This document shows, piece by piece, positions 42,691 through 51,968 of a stretch of 64,000 nt of DNA. The notes beneath the pieces are model-generated. The model searched no databases and was not told the origin of the DNA. It saw nothing but the letters and a program-made list of their open reading frames with translations. Location: assembly GCA_963824595.1 (NCBI GenBank), contig CAWGPY010000004.1, positions 1 through 64,000 of the forward strand, written 5' to 3'. The DNA is from Cybelea sp963824595. Lineage in GTDB: Bacteria; Vulcanimicrobiota; Vulcanimicrobiia; Vulcanimicrobiales; Vulcanimicrobiaceae. The translations under genes and the position numbers were made by a program. Each line of letters starts with the position of its first letter. Position 1 is the stretch's first letter.

Positions 42691-43437
42691 TCAGGCGGCT
42701 TGATCCATTCGCCGCTCGAAGTTGTTGGGTGAAAGATAGCCCAACGCCGAATGCCGGCGGTGCGGATTATACCAGCCTTCGATAAAATCAAAGACCACCG
42801 GCGCGGCTTCACGCTGGGTCTTGAAGCGATGAAATGCGAGCGGCTCGCATTCGAGCGTAGCGTTGAAACTCTCGCACATCGCATTATCGTAGCAATCGCC
42901 GACCGATCCCATCGATGGCCGGACGCCAGCCTGGCTGCATCGTTTACCAAACGCGATCGACGTGTATTAGGTGCCTTGGTCGGAGTGATGGATGACGCCG
43001 TTGGGCCGACGGCGGAAGATAGCCATGTCCAGCGCCTCAAGAACGAGCTCCGCGCGCTGATGGTTCGCCATGGCCCATCCCACGACGCGGCGGCTGAAGA
43101 CGTCCAGAACGACGGCGAGGTACAAAAACCCAGCCCACGTCGGAATGTAGGTGATGTCGGCGACCCAAAGCTGATCGGGGCGATCGGCACGAAACTTCCG
43201 GTCGACCAAGTCCGGCGCTGGCCAAGCATCGCGATCGCGAATGGTGGTAACGGTGCCTTTTCGCCGAGAAACGCCGTAAATACCACGTTCTCGCATCAAA
43301 CGCGCAACGCGCTTCCCGAATACAGAGATTCCTTCGTCCTTAAGGTCGGCGTGAATCTTCGGTCGGCCATTGGAGACGTGCAGACTGCCGTCGTTTGCGC
43401 CGGTCGTAGTAGCCGCTCGGAGAGACCTCGAGCACAC
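42691..43437 (-). pseudogene. IS3 OrfB transposase, several lesions
   Basis: Core integrase domain present: D in WVADITYIPTWAGF, D in HHSDQGT and E in CESFNATLE. A TAA near 42967 replaces the expected glutamine after DQGT, and the N-terminal 80 codons (VKAYQADYTVAMLCRVLEVS) lie in other frames. The end HRRHSALGYLSPNNFE is normal for IS3. Confidence 0.8.
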
Positions 43438-43534
43438 GGCAAAGCATGGCGACGGTGTAGTCGGCCTGATACGCCTTCACGAATCCGCCGCGGCTTTTGA
43501 CAGGATCTCCGCCTCAAGCTTCAGGCGTTTGTTC

Positions 43535-43747
43535 TCACGTCGGAGCAGCGCTAGCTCCTTCTGCTCGTCGGTGGTCAAGCCCGTCGTCTCGGCGACCGGA
43601 ATCGAGGTCAGCTTGCTTGAGCCAGTTCACGATCGACTGACGCGAGACGGTGAACTCTTGGGAAAGGGAGTTTATGCTGCGGCCGGCGCGGGCCAGGTCG
43701 GTGATCCTACGCCGGAACTCCGGTGGGTAGGTGGGCGTCTTGCCATA
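43535..43747 (-). pseudogene. IS3 OrfA, frameshifted at codon 2-3
   Basis: HTH protein YPPEFRRRITDLARAGRSIN, then SLSQEFTVSRQSIVNWLKQA. The ATG at 43747 is out of frame by one base with the rest. Confidence 0.7.
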
Positions 43748-43814
43748 ATGGACTCCTTTTCTGTAAGAACGAAAGTGTCCACGGAACCGGGCCAACTCCA
43801 AACTCACTCCGAAA

Positions 43815-43944
43815 CGGAATGTCTCCGTACGCCGGACTAACCGCATTGAAGGGCAGGCTTTACGGCGTTACCTCCTCTGGTGGACTATTGCAGTGTGGAG
43901 TTCAGCCAGGAGGCTGCGGGACGGTCTTCAAAATCAACCCGTGA
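43815..43944 (+). pseudogene. GloVer lipoprotein C-terminal remnant
   Basis: About 40 codons: SPYAGLTALKGRLYGVTSSG, then CGTVFKINP and stop. It is the last repeat of a TIGR03803 protein cut off by the IS3 element. No N-terminal part is found left of the IS. Confidence 0.7.
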
Positions 43945-44027
43945 TTGATCGGCACGAGTCCGTCAGGGCAGACGGTTCCAGCGAAGGGGTCTAACCCGGA
44001 CGCACCGATCGAGGATTGTTCATCTCA

Positions 44028-44477
44028 TTACCACTGGATGGTCGAGCCGTTGTCGAGCATCGTGAACGTAAGGTGAGACGTTGAGCCTCCGACGTAAATC
44101 GGTGAGGAGATGAAAGAGAACATCGCCGTCCCTGGATGCGGCTGATCGGCCTTCCGGATGCGGAAGCTGTGGTCGACGTTCGTGTTCACGGCGAACCGAT
44201 GCGTGCCATGCACGAGCCCCGTTTGTATCGCCGGAAAGACGTAGGACAGATAGACGGAATTAGCCGGAATCACCGCCGGAGCCGTCGAGCATCGGCCCGT
44301 TGGGACGCGCCACCATCCCATCGACGTCCACGAGCCACTTTCCTGATAGGCGAGCGCGAAGTCGGCGACCTGGTGATAGTGATTACACAACCGGATCGAC
44401 AGCGTCGTGGCTTCGGCGGCGTTCGCGCCCGAGGTAACGAAGATCATGGCGGCTACGAAGAAGAGCAGGCGTCTCAT
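44028..44477 (-). CDS. Secreted DUF1036 family protein
   Basis: 149 residues from ATG 44477 (MRRLLFFVAAMIFVTSG). Signal peptide cleaved after ANA. The mature part has the DUF1036 signature: LCNHYHQVADFALAYQESGS, then WTSMGWWRVPTGRCS. The usual family core is about 100 residues; here a C-terminal beta extension follows. Function of the family is unknown. Likely periplasmic. Confidence 0.7.
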   Translation of the reverse strand: MRRLLFFVAAMIFVTSGANAAEATTLSIRLCNHYHQVADFALAYQESGSWTSMGWWRVPTGRCSTAPAVIPANSVYLSYVFPAIQTGLVHGTHRFAVNTNVDHSFRIRKADQPHPGTAMFSFISSPIYVGGSTSHLTFTMLDNGSTIQW

Positions 44478-44636
44478 CAATGGGACCTCACTCGAGCGAA
44501 ACATTCACGACATCAAGTGTCGCGCAAAACATTGTATCAGATTTGAGGCCGCATAAATCAACAAGATTGACCGGGATTCCTCACAGGTATCGGCGGGGGC
44601 AGGCGGCGAGCGAGCAACGCCGCTTCGCGCCGCTAC

Positions 44637-46085
44637 TCAGTGCGACAAGGTGGCGTGAGGTCCGCTAGGGTTGCGATGCTTCTTTCTGAAGGCATCTTTC
44701 GAGCCGCATTTGTTGTTGCCGTATCCCCAACATAACGTGGCAAAGCCGTCGCCGAATTCCGCGCCGGTATTCATGATCACGTTTGTCGCGCTGGCTTCGG
44801 CGAAACCCGAACCGCCGCCGCCGCCAGCGCCGCCGTTGGCACCTCCGCCCCCGTAATATCCGCCCCCGCCGCCGCCGCTGCCGAATGCGATGAATCCTGA
44901 AGAGTTGCCGCAGTAGCCCACGCCGATTCCGCCCGACCCAAGCGTGCCGTTGTTGGTACCCGCGCCTCCCGCGCCGCCCGAGGTCTGCGTACCGCCGCCG
45001 CCGCCTTTGCCCGTCAAGCCCACACAATACCCGTCTTGGCCGCTCCCACCGGTGAGGCCGCCGCCGGGGCCGCCAAACGAACTTATGCCGCCGGCATAAC
45101 CGCTGCCGCCACCGCCGCCCGCCACGACCACGCGGTTTGCCAGCGCAGTACCGCCCTGGCGTGCGTCACTCGCACCGCCTCCGCCGTTGCCGCCGCCAAA
45201 GGCGTTGGAAAGTTCCGGGGGCGCGCCGGCGCCGCCGCCGTTGAACCCACCATAGCCCTGGCTCGAATACGTGCCGTTGCCACCCGCGCCGCCCACGTAG
45301 ATCGCAAGCGACTCGCCCGGCGTGGTTGGGATAGTCGCCCCGACCTCACCGCCATATCCGCCAGGATTGTTGGAGAACGGCCCTCCGCCTTGTGCTCCAG
45401 CGACGATGACATACACGGTCGTCGCGCAGACCGGGACCGTAAAATTCTGCGAGCCGCCGCTGTACAGGAGAACTTTGGAGCCTTTAGTCACCTGCGGCGT
45501 GAATTGCGCGGTGGCGGAAATGCTTCCGGCGGCGGCTTCGATCGTTGCGGCGCCTCCGGCGATCGGTTGGCCATTCCACGCGAGGGTCGCGACGTCGGAG
45601 GAGCTCAGCAGCGTGTCGGTCGGTGGATTATCCGCGCCGCTCGTCGCAATCGCGGTCGCACCGCTGGTGTCGCTGTCGCTCAACGCGATCTCGGTCGCGT
45701 AGGTACCGCCTATGGCATAGCCGTCGGCATCCAAGGCGATCACCGTGAATGGCGTGGGCCCGAAGGCAACGCCGGCGCACTGGTTGGGAAGCGGACCGAT
45801 GGACAATCTCCCCTCCACGCCCTGAAGCTTGGGCGAGATGCCGGTCGCCTTCCCCTTCTTGATGGAGAACGCAACGTCGGACGCGGTCGACAACAGATGA
45901 GCGTTGTAGGGAATCTGGCCGCCCACCGGCGCAAGATCGTAGAGGTTGACATTCGTTTTGTATTTACCGGGTTTCAAAGGCAGCGCGACTTTGCAGACGA
46001 GTGGGTTGCCCTTGCAATTCTTATTGTTAGAGGTGAGATCGAACGCTTTCGTCCCGTTCGATTTCCCGCTCCAGACCAGCGTCAT
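44637..46085 (-). pseudogene. Glycine-rich secreted protein, 5' end cut by attachment site
   Basis: 482 residues are open. Residues 1-200 (LVWSGKSNGTKAFDLTSNN, SIKKGKATGISPKLQGVEG) are Ig-like beta domains; 215-450 is a glycine-rich domain (SGGSQNFTVPVCATTVYVIV, then GGGGG runs up to 60 percent Gly), as in large bacterial surface proteins. No signal peptide or leader exists: about 10 bp before the ATG the sequence becomes right-arm DNA (46096). The protein probably lost its secreted N-terminus when the array recombined. Confidence 0.75.
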
Positions 46086-46095
46086 GCCTTTGGAA

Positions 46096-46202
46096 GCCGG
46101 GACTCAGAAACGCAAAAACCCGTACAAGAAAGGACTCTCCGCTATTCGACGGGAGCGGCCAGGATCCCGATCTGCGGGTTCGATTCCCATTGGCGCTACC
46201 AA
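46096..46202 (+). repeat. Attachment site 10: short right arm plus tRNA end
   Basis: Arm from GCCGGGACTCAGAAACGCAA; tRNA end GCGGGTTCGATTCCCATTGG then CGCTACCA (46175-46202), with one T-stem change (CCCAT). Confidence 0.8.
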
Positions 46203-46323
46203 ATTGCATCAGGTTGCACTACCTTGTATCAATCTGCACAATCCAACGATTTCAATCAGTGTATCCATTAACGTCGGCGAGCCTGTCCCGCCGCGTGTCA
46301 ATAAGGCATCATTTAGGATTCGC

Positions 46324-48096
46324 TCATCCCGGAGCCAACGAGCCTCCTGCGAGAAGCGGCTTAAGGAATGCACCGTCGTTGACGCCCACTTCCGCCGCGA
46401 TGAGGTCGTTGAGGAGCCGGTTCATCCGCAGAATCGTCTCCCGGTTTTTCTCCGGCTCTAGGGCCAAATTGTGCAGTTCATGCGGATCGTTACGCAGATC
46501 GAAGAGCTGCACGTCGTTGTCCTTGAGAGTTTCTTCAAGCGTGATTGGAGTATTAAAGGCGGTCGGTGCGTAGTAGCGACCGAATTTGTACCGGCCATCG
46601 AATGCGAATGAAACGAGTCCGCGCTGTGTCAATTTCGCCTGTGATATGGAGGGCTGCGGCGTGGTATTCAACATTTGCGAGCCCATCACGGCCTGGAGAT
46701 ACTGGGCATCGACCGTGCCAAGGCCCATGTAGTTGTAGAGTACGCCCTGGCGCACCTCGTCAACCTTGGCTGCGCCCGGATTCGTCAGTAGCTTTGAGAA
46801 GTCGCGCCCGGCGAGCCCTTTGACGGCCGCTGCCTGCTTCTCTTCCGGCATCCCGGTGAGCCCAACGAATGTCGGCAGCAAATCCAGGTGGCTCGTAAGT
46901 GCCCTGCACGTCGCTCCGGTCGCGCCAAGGGGATGCGCTATTACCATCGGCACGTGAGCGTTTTGCTCATAGATGAATGGCCCTTTCCCTTTGAGGCCGC
47001 CGTGTGAGCCGCCCATCTCGCCGTGATCGGCCGTAAAGATCACGACCGTGTCGCTCCACAAATCCATTTCATCGAAAACGTCGACGAGTTGCTTGACGGT
47101 GCGTTCGTTGTCCTGAATCGTGTTCAAATAATAGTTGTAGAAGATCGTCCACATGTCGGTACGATTGGTCGGGATCGTGCCGGACCATCCGTCCCAGCCC
47201 TTCTTGTATTCCGAAAGCGCTTCGGGCATTCCGTGTGCACTCAATGACTCCGCGAGGCTGGGCGCCAACGTCAGCGGCCATTTCTTTTCGTAGATGGAAT
47301 TTGGTGGCGGCGGTGGCGTCGCCGATGGCGCCACGGGTTTCTGAACCTGCGGCTCGCCAGGAACGTTGGCGTCGCCATACATGATATCGTGCGGGTTGAC
47401 GAAGGCCGCAACCATGAAAAATGGCTGACCGTGCTTACGCGATTGCAACGCCGCGTTGCGCAGCCAGCGGACGCTTTCGCCTGCGATGAATGAATCGTTC
47501 TCGAAACCGCTCAGGGGTGCGCTACCGATATCGCCGCCAGCGCTGAAAACGTCGAAACCATAGGGTTGAGCAACCGTGCTATAGTTTATGTTCGGTTCGG
47601 GGTTCAGAATGTTCTTGTCCATTTCGAACTTGCCAAAATAGGCGGTCTTGTATCCGAGCCCTTTTAGGACCGAACCCATGTTGGGGATGCTCGGATTGAG
47701 CGTTGGGACAAAGTCGAACTGCATCTGATCGATGACGTGGTGATATTGCGGAGGTCGGCCCGTCAGCAAAGTCGCGCGCGACGGCGAGCACTGCGCCGAG
47801 GCGATGTAATGGTTGTCAAAGGCAACGCCGTTGCGCGCAATTCTGCTGGTACCCGGCAGCGTATATTCGGGTCCGCCAAGAAGTTGATGGGTCTGCTGAT
47901 CGACGATGATGAAGACGATGTTATAGGGCGGCTTTTTGGCCGACCCCTTTCGCACGACCTGATGTTCGGCTGGTTGCGCGGATGGCGATGCCTCTGCGAC
48001 ACCAGGTAATGTGAGGGCGGCGGCGGCCAGAGTGGATGCTCCGACCAGAACGTCACGACGCGTAACAACAGTAGCCTTGGACTCGACTTCTTTCAT
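46324..48096 (-). CDS. Tat-exported arylsulfatase-type sulfatase
   Basis: 590 residues from ATG 48096. Tat signal TRRDVLVGASTLAAAALTLP. Sulfatase fold: YNIVFIIVDQQ near 58, formylglycine motif CSPSRATLLTGR with C103, and TADHGEMGGSHG near 375 contributing metal and substrate ligands. C-terminal NDVQLFDLRNDPHELHNLA is the usual end of the alkaline-phosphatase-like domain. The first metal motif is VDQQ rather than DDxR, as in choline-sulfatase-like enzymes. It would release sulfate from an organic ester outside the cytoplasm. The cysteine needs a maturation enzyme not seen here. Confidence 0.9.
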   Translation of the reverse strand: MKEVESKATVVTRRDVLVGASTLAAAALTLPGVAEASPSAQPAEHQVVRKGSAKKPPYNIVFIIVDQQTHQLLGGPEYTLPGTSRIARNGVAFDNHYIASAQCSPSRATLLTGRPPQYHHVIDQMQFDFVPTLNPSIPNMGSVLKGLGYKTAYFGKFEMDKNILNPEPNINYSTVAQPYGFDVFSAGGDIGSAPLSGFENDSFIAGESVRWLRNAALQSRKHGQPFFMVAAFVNPHDIMYGDANVPGEPQVQKPVAPSATPPPPPNSIYEKKWPLTLAPSLAESLSAHGMPEALSEYKKGWDGWSGTIPTNRTDMWTIFYNYYLNTIQDNERTVKQLVDVFDEMDLWSDTVVIFTADHGEMGGSHGGLKGKGPFIYEQNAHVPMVIAHPLGATGATCRALTSHLDLLPTFVGLTGMPEEKQAAAVKGLAGRDFSKLLTNPGAAKVDEVRQGVLYNYMGLGTVDAQYLQAVMGSQMLNTTPQPSISQAKLTQRGLVSFAFDGRYKFGRYYAPTAFNTPITLEETLKDNDVQLFDLRNDPHELHNLALEPEKNRETILRMNRLLNDLIAAEVGVNDGAFLKPLLAGGSLAPG

Positions 48097-48332
48097 TGCG
48101 GAAGGTCCTTTTCGTTCGGCGCAGCTGGCAGCGTTTCGATTGGTCGGTTCGGTCCTTCGGCAGAGCAAGAAATCACTTCCTTCCCTTCATCGGGCAACGC
48201 CAGCATCGGCGTCGTCGCCGGGAAAGCAATTCATTTTTTTGGAACGCCTGCAGAGATGCATAGAAGCTATCTCAATCGCGCCGTTGCCGCGCAGTACGGA
48301 ATCCTCGGAAGTAGCGCGGTTGAGGCGATGTA
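48097..48332. other. Short intergenic, no gene seen
   Basis: Sulfatase leader and spacer. No operator or gene recognised. Confidence 0.4.
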
Positions 48333-48416
48333 CTCCTACACAAGAAAGGACTCTCGGGTATTCGACGGGAGCGGCCGGGACCCCGATTTGCGGGTCGATT
48401 CCCGTTGGCGCTACCA
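48333..48416 (+). repeat. Attachment site 11: last copy in array
   Basis: CTCCTACACAAGAAAGGACT to GGGACCCCGAT, then CGGG-TCGATT-CCCG with one T missing from the loop and GTTGGCGCTACCA (48389-48416). No further tRNA ends occur to 64000. Confidence 0.8.
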
Positions 48417-48791
48417 GGGAGCCTGCGCTTCGTGCGCGTACCATCTGACGGTGTGGGGCTCGAGCGCGACGATCGTCGGGGCACTCTGCTGAACAACTTC
48501 GGCGGCGCTGCCTGCGACGTCGATCAAGGGACAATCGCTCCGTTCGGCAAGTATCGCGGAGCCTGCATCACCTTCGCGTACGGCGTGAGCTTCGTGGATC
48601 GTTGGGCGCATCCGTCGGGCGGCACCTCGGGATGGACGGCGAGATCGGTGAGCTCGTCCGAACGGTGACGCGGCATTTACTGAAGGTGTTGGCCGTATCG
48701 TTGTCGTTTCGCCGAAGGGAAAGTTCGTAGAGTTTTCGATACCCGGAACTCCTGAAGACCGGTTATCGGATAGAAAAGGAAGGAGAATTAT
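48417..48791. other. Intergenic at the right border of the array
   Basis: 375 bp. An open frame reads FVRVPSDGVGLERDDRRGTL without known similarity. AAGGAAGGAGAATTAT at 48776-48791 is the ribosome site of the next gene. Confidence 0.4.
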
Positions 48792-49427
48792 ATGGCGACT
48801 CGTTGTCTTGCCATGCTCGGCGCCGCCATTCTTGCCGGCTGCGCTGGCTTCGGCGCACAACCCGCACTCGCGCCTACGCAGATCGCACAAGGAGACTCAC
48901 GCTCCCCGCTGGCCAAGTGTCCGGCTGAACCTGGCGGCTCGGGCCTTCTTGCGGACGGCGACTTTTCAAAAGCTACGCAACCGCTCAGCTACACGCTCTA
49001 CACCAAGGGTCAAAAATTCGCCCCGTCCTGGCACGTCGCCAATGGCAGCGTCAAGCTCATAAGTTCGACCTATTGGAGCGTAGGCGGTCTGTGCAGCGTC
49101 GACCTTGACGCCGGCGCCGGGGGCACGATCGCGCATAAGCGTTTCGCCACGACGACCGGCGCAAAATATAAGGTGACGTTTTTGTTGTCGGGCAACGGTG
49201 ACGGCGCACCGACCGTAAAAAGTCTGAAAGTCGCCGCCGCTGGCCACTCTATGACGTTCACATGGGACACTTCCGGTGGCAACGATCCTCGCCATGGCAA
49301 ATATGCGAAGAAGTCTTGGAGCTTTACCGCCGCCGCGCCCACCACCACGCTCAAGATCGTAAACCTGGACAGTCCTCCCACCACATACGGCCCGGTCGTG
49401 GCCGGGTTCTCGGTGCAGAAGAACTGA
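48792..49427 (+). CDS. Choice-of-anchor C / DUF642-like lipoprotein
   Basis: 211 residues. Lipobox ILAGC. The mature domain matches DUF642 or choice-of-anchor C beta-sandwiches: LLADGDFSKA, PSWHVANGSVKLIS, SVDLDAGAGGTIAHKRFATT, KYKVTFLLSGNGDGAPTVKS, SWSFTAAAPTTTLKI, and GPVVAGFSV at the end. Such jelly-roll domains bind carbohydrate in plants and occur on bacterial surfaces. A strong ribosome site (AAGGAAGGAG) lies 7 bp upstream. Confidence 0.8.
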   Translation: MATRCLAMLGAAILAGCAGFGAQPALAPTQIAQGDSRSPLAKCPAEPGGSGLLADGDFSKATQPLSYTLYTKGQKFAPSWHVANGSVKLISSTYWSVGGLCSVDLDAGAGGTIAHKRFATTTGAKYKVTFLLSGNGDGAPTVKSLKVAAAGHSMTFTWDTSGGNDPRHGKYAKKSWSFTAAAPTTTLKIVNLDSPPTTYGPVVAGFSVQKN

Positions 49428-49506
49428 TATAGAAGGCGGTTGAAAGAGCCGCTTGCCGCTGCGCGGCGAAAGTGGCGTCATAAGCACTGCAGGGGGAAAG
49501 GCGGCC

Positions 49507-50691
49507 ATGATGTGCACGCGGGCGTTCTTGGCGGGATCGAGCATCATTTTCCTCGCGGCCTGTTCGCAACCCGGCCTTTCACGAGCGCCGGCATTCTTAC
49601 CGGTCGCTCTGAAAACTTCGAACGGGACCGCGCCTGCTAAAGCAAAGTTTCGTGCCATCTATTCGTTCGGAAAGAGGTCGGACGACGGACAGGCGCCGCA
49701 GTCGAGCCCGATCGCCGTCAAAAGTCTGTTGTATGGAACCACGAGCAACGGTGGGGCGATGGGTTCGGGCACGATCTTTCGCATGACGCCGGCGGGCCGT
49801 GAGACCATTCGTCATAATTTTGCCCAAGACGACGGAGTTCAACCCGTCGGCAATCTGATTGAAAGCAACGGCTCTTTGTACGGTACGGCGTACACCGGCG
49901 GGAAGCTGGGTGCGGGAACGGTATTCCGGCTAGCGGCGAACGGTAAATTTACGGTCTTGCACGGCTTCGACGACGGCACCGACGACGGGGGGCTCCCGGA
50001 AGGCGGACTCGTTGCGGTCGACAAGACCTTCTACGGCACGACCGGCGGTGGTGGAACTTCCAATGCTGGGGTCGTGTATAGTGTTACCGACGCCGGTCAC
50101 GAGCACGTGCTGCATTCGTTTAAGGGAACCGATGGATCGGATTCAGATTCGAGTTTGATCGCGAGCAACGGCGTGCTGTACGGCACGACGATCGACGGCG
50201 GCGAGTTGGGCGGCGGCGTGGCGTTTCGCGTGAGTCTTAGCGGCAAACTAAAGGTCTTGCACAGCTTCGGCAACGGCAGCGACGGCAAGTTAGTCTTCGG
50301 CGCATTGGCCTTCTATAAAGGCACCTTTTACGGCACGACTGGGTTCGGTGGGGCCAACGGCTTCGGGACGGTTTACAAGATGAGCGCCAGCGGAAAGGAG
50401 TCCGTCCTGTACAGCTTTACCGGTAGTTCCGACGGATGCGACCCAATGGCCGGCTTGGTCATCGCTAACGGCGTTTTTTACGGCACGACGTTCGGGGGCC
50501 CGTGTTCCAGTAACGGCACGGTCTTTAGGATTTCGCCCAATGGCAACGAAACGACGCTACACGTTTTCGCGGGAGGCAATGGCGGAGCCAATCCATATGG
50601 CGGCGTTTCCGTGATTGGCAATACGCTCTACGGCACAACGCAAAACGGAGGATCTTTTTCAAAGGGACTCATGTTTGCGATAACCTTGTAG
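49507..50691 (+). CDS. GloVer-repeat (TIGR03803) secreted lipoprotein
   Basis: 394 residues from ATG 49507 (MMCTRAFLAG; AGGGGGAAAGG upstream). Lipobox LAAC. Eight or so repeats such as LLYGTTSNGGAMGSGTIFRM and SVTDAGHEHVLHSFKG. Follows the DUF642-like gene by 79 bp on the same strand and may share its transcript. Outside the array, so GloVer proteins are not restricted to mobile units in this genome. Confidence 0.9.
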   Translation: MMCTRAFLAGSSIIFLAACSQPGLSRAPAFLPVALKTSNGTAPAKAKFRAIYSFGKRSDDGQAPQSSPIAVKSLLYGTTSNGGAMGSGTIFRMTPAGRETIRHNFAQDDGVQPVGNLIESNGSLYGTAYTGGKLGAGTVFRLAANGKFTVLHGFDDGTDDGGLPEGGLVAVDKTFYGTTGGGGTSNAGVVYSVTDAGHEHVLHSFKGTDGSDSDSSLIASNGVLYGTTIDGGELGGGVAFRVSLSGKLKVLHSFGNGSDGKLVFGALAFYKGTFYGTTGFGGANGFGTVYKMSASGKESVLYSFTGSSDGCDPMAGLVIANGVFYGTTFGGPCSSNGTVFRISPNGNETTLHVFAGGNGGANPYGGVSVIGNTLYGTTQNGGSFSKGLMFAITL

Positions 50692-50729
50692 GGATTGCAT
50701 CAGTCGCAGCAATCCCGGGACGTGCCGAT

Positions 50730-51434
50730 CTACCAGTGGCCTGCGCTCTGACCCCCATCTACGTGGGAAATTTCCCCAGTCACGTATGGAGCGTTTTCCA
50801 GATACATCACGGCAGAGACGACATCGTGGATCTCTCCGATTCGCCCGAGCGGAATCTGCGATTCGAGTCCGTCGTACGATGCCTCCGGATGCGTCCTGAT
50901 GATTATCGGTGAGACCGCATTCACCCGAATGCCACACGCCGCATATTCGATAGCGAGTGCCTTTGTCACTGAGTTCAAGCCGCCTTTAGCCAACGATGCT
51001 AACGCCGCCGGAACGCCTTTGACAGGTTGTTCGGCTACCGTCGCCGTGACGTTGACGATATGACCCCAACCTTGGCTCTCCATCCGCCTCAGCGCGCGCT
51101 GCGTGATGTGGAAAAAGCCGCCGAGGTTCGTCGAGAGCATCAAATCATAGTCCGCCACGGTGTACTGTGTGAATGGTTTCGAAATGTAGGCTCCTGCATT
51201 ATTGACTAGCGTATCGAGCCGTCCGAATCGTTCAACGCCCTCGCTCATAATGAGTTCGGCGGTCTCGGGGTTACTGATGTCGCCGGCGACGCTCAGCACA
51301 TTCGGATCTGTGCTGTGCTCGATCGAGAGTGCGCTTGCGACCACCTTGAAGCCCGCATCGCGGTATGCGGCCACTAGGCCGGCGCCGATGCCGTGCGACG
51401 CACCGGTAATTATCGTAACCTTCTCATCGATCAC
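50730..51434 (-). CDS. SDR-family protein lacking the catalytic tyrosine
   Basis: 234 residues. Rossmann loop TGASHGIG, NNAGAY and the C-terminal HVDGGQSAGHW are standard. Where YxxxK is expected the sequence is AALASLAKGG: the lysine is kept but the tyrosine is alanine, and the usual serine block reads VTATVAEQP. Some SDR subgroups do this, so it may bind NAD(P) without classical activity. Last gene of a four-gene - strand cluster (VOC, oxidoreductase, VOC, SDR). Confidence 0.8.
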   Translation of the reverse strand: MIDEKVTIITGASHGIGAGLVAAYRDAGFKVVASALSIEHSTDPNVLSVAGDISNPETAELIMSEGVERFGRLDTLVNNAGAYISKPFTQYTVADYDLMLSTNLGGFFHITQRALRRMESQGWGHIVNVTATVAEQPVKGVPAALASLAKGGLNSVTKALAIEYAACGIRVNAVSPIIIRTHPEASYDGLESQIPLGRIGEIHDVVSAVMYLENAPYVTGEISHVDGGQSAGHW

Positions 51435-51458
51435 GCCAGTAGCCGACCGGGCCGAGCT

Positions 51459-51926
51459 TTAACCATACCTGAAAGCCGGCTTACTCTGCCCCACCTCTAT
51501 GATATAGCCGTCAGGATCGCGGATGTAGCAGCGCGTCTCGCCATACTTGTCCTTCGGCTCCGTGATGAACTCGGCTCCTCGACTCTTCCATAATTCATAG
51601 CACGCCTGAATATCCGCAACGCGGATATTCAAGAAGCTGCTGACCGTATCCGGGTCGGCAGGGACGCTGAGCGTTACCGACGGCTTGTCCGGGGTGGGCC
51701 CGCCCCCGACGTTGACAATCAGCCAAGTATTCGCGATCTGAACGTGCCCAGACGCACCCTGGCTGTCGCCTCTGCTCAGAATGCGGCCGCCGAAGATCTT
51801 TTCGTAAAAATTAGCCGATCGGTCGATGTCGGCGACGGTGATGAAATGTGTGACGGTAAATCCTACCCGCGGCGGCATCTCGTAACTCGTTTGCCCGACT
51901 TGTGCTTCATCCACCAACGACTCCAT
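51459..51926 (-). CDS. Glyoxalase/VOC-family protein
   Basis: 155 residues, two beta-alpha-beta-beta-beta modules: HFITVADIDRSANFYEKIFG and IRVADIQACYELWKSRGAEF, ending CYIRDPDGYIIEVGQS. Metal-ligand candidates are the H of THFITV and the E of IIEVGQ. Family members open, isomerise or oxygenate small molecules at a metal. A paralogue with the same layout is at 52962, so a tandem duplication now flanks the oxidoreductase. Confidence 0.85.
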   Translation of the reverse strand: MESLVDEAQVGQTSYEMPPRVGFTVTHFITVADIDRSANFYEKIFGGRILSRGDSQGASGHVQIANTWLIVNVGGGPTPDKPSVTLSVPADPDTVSSFLNIRVADIQACYELWKSRGAEFITEPKDKYGETRCYIRDPDGYIIEVGQSKPAFRYG

Positions 51927-51968
51927 TTCCGATAGAGAGTATTTATACCGACGTTTGGCGCACGTTTC

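Larger units (their letters stand above)
42652..43800 (-). mobile_element. IS3-family insertion sequence, defective
   Basis: 1149 bp bounded by imperfect inverted repeats GGAGTTGACCCGCTTTCGT (42652-42670) and the complement of 43782-43800 (16 of 19 match). Contains a broken OrfA and OrfB. Flanking triplets differ (GAT and AAA), so no target duplication remains. Confidence 0.75.

Noticed and set aside
44665..45027. Arginine-rich ORFs within the glycine-rich gene
   Set aside because: Frame-shifted readings of GGC repeats.
45036..46271. 411-codon open frame on the + strand
   Set aside because: Antisense shadow of the glycine-rich gene; composition is the mirror of GGC codons and no domain is visible.
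4238..48416. Integron with attC cassettes
   Set aside because: Recombinases are phage-type with no integron-specific insertion that I can see, repeats are tRNA ends and not imperfect palindromes with R-boxes, and blocks contain several genes with their own promoters in both directions.
4238..48416. CRISPR array
   Set aside because: Repeats are kilobases apart, vary in length, and no cas genes are present.
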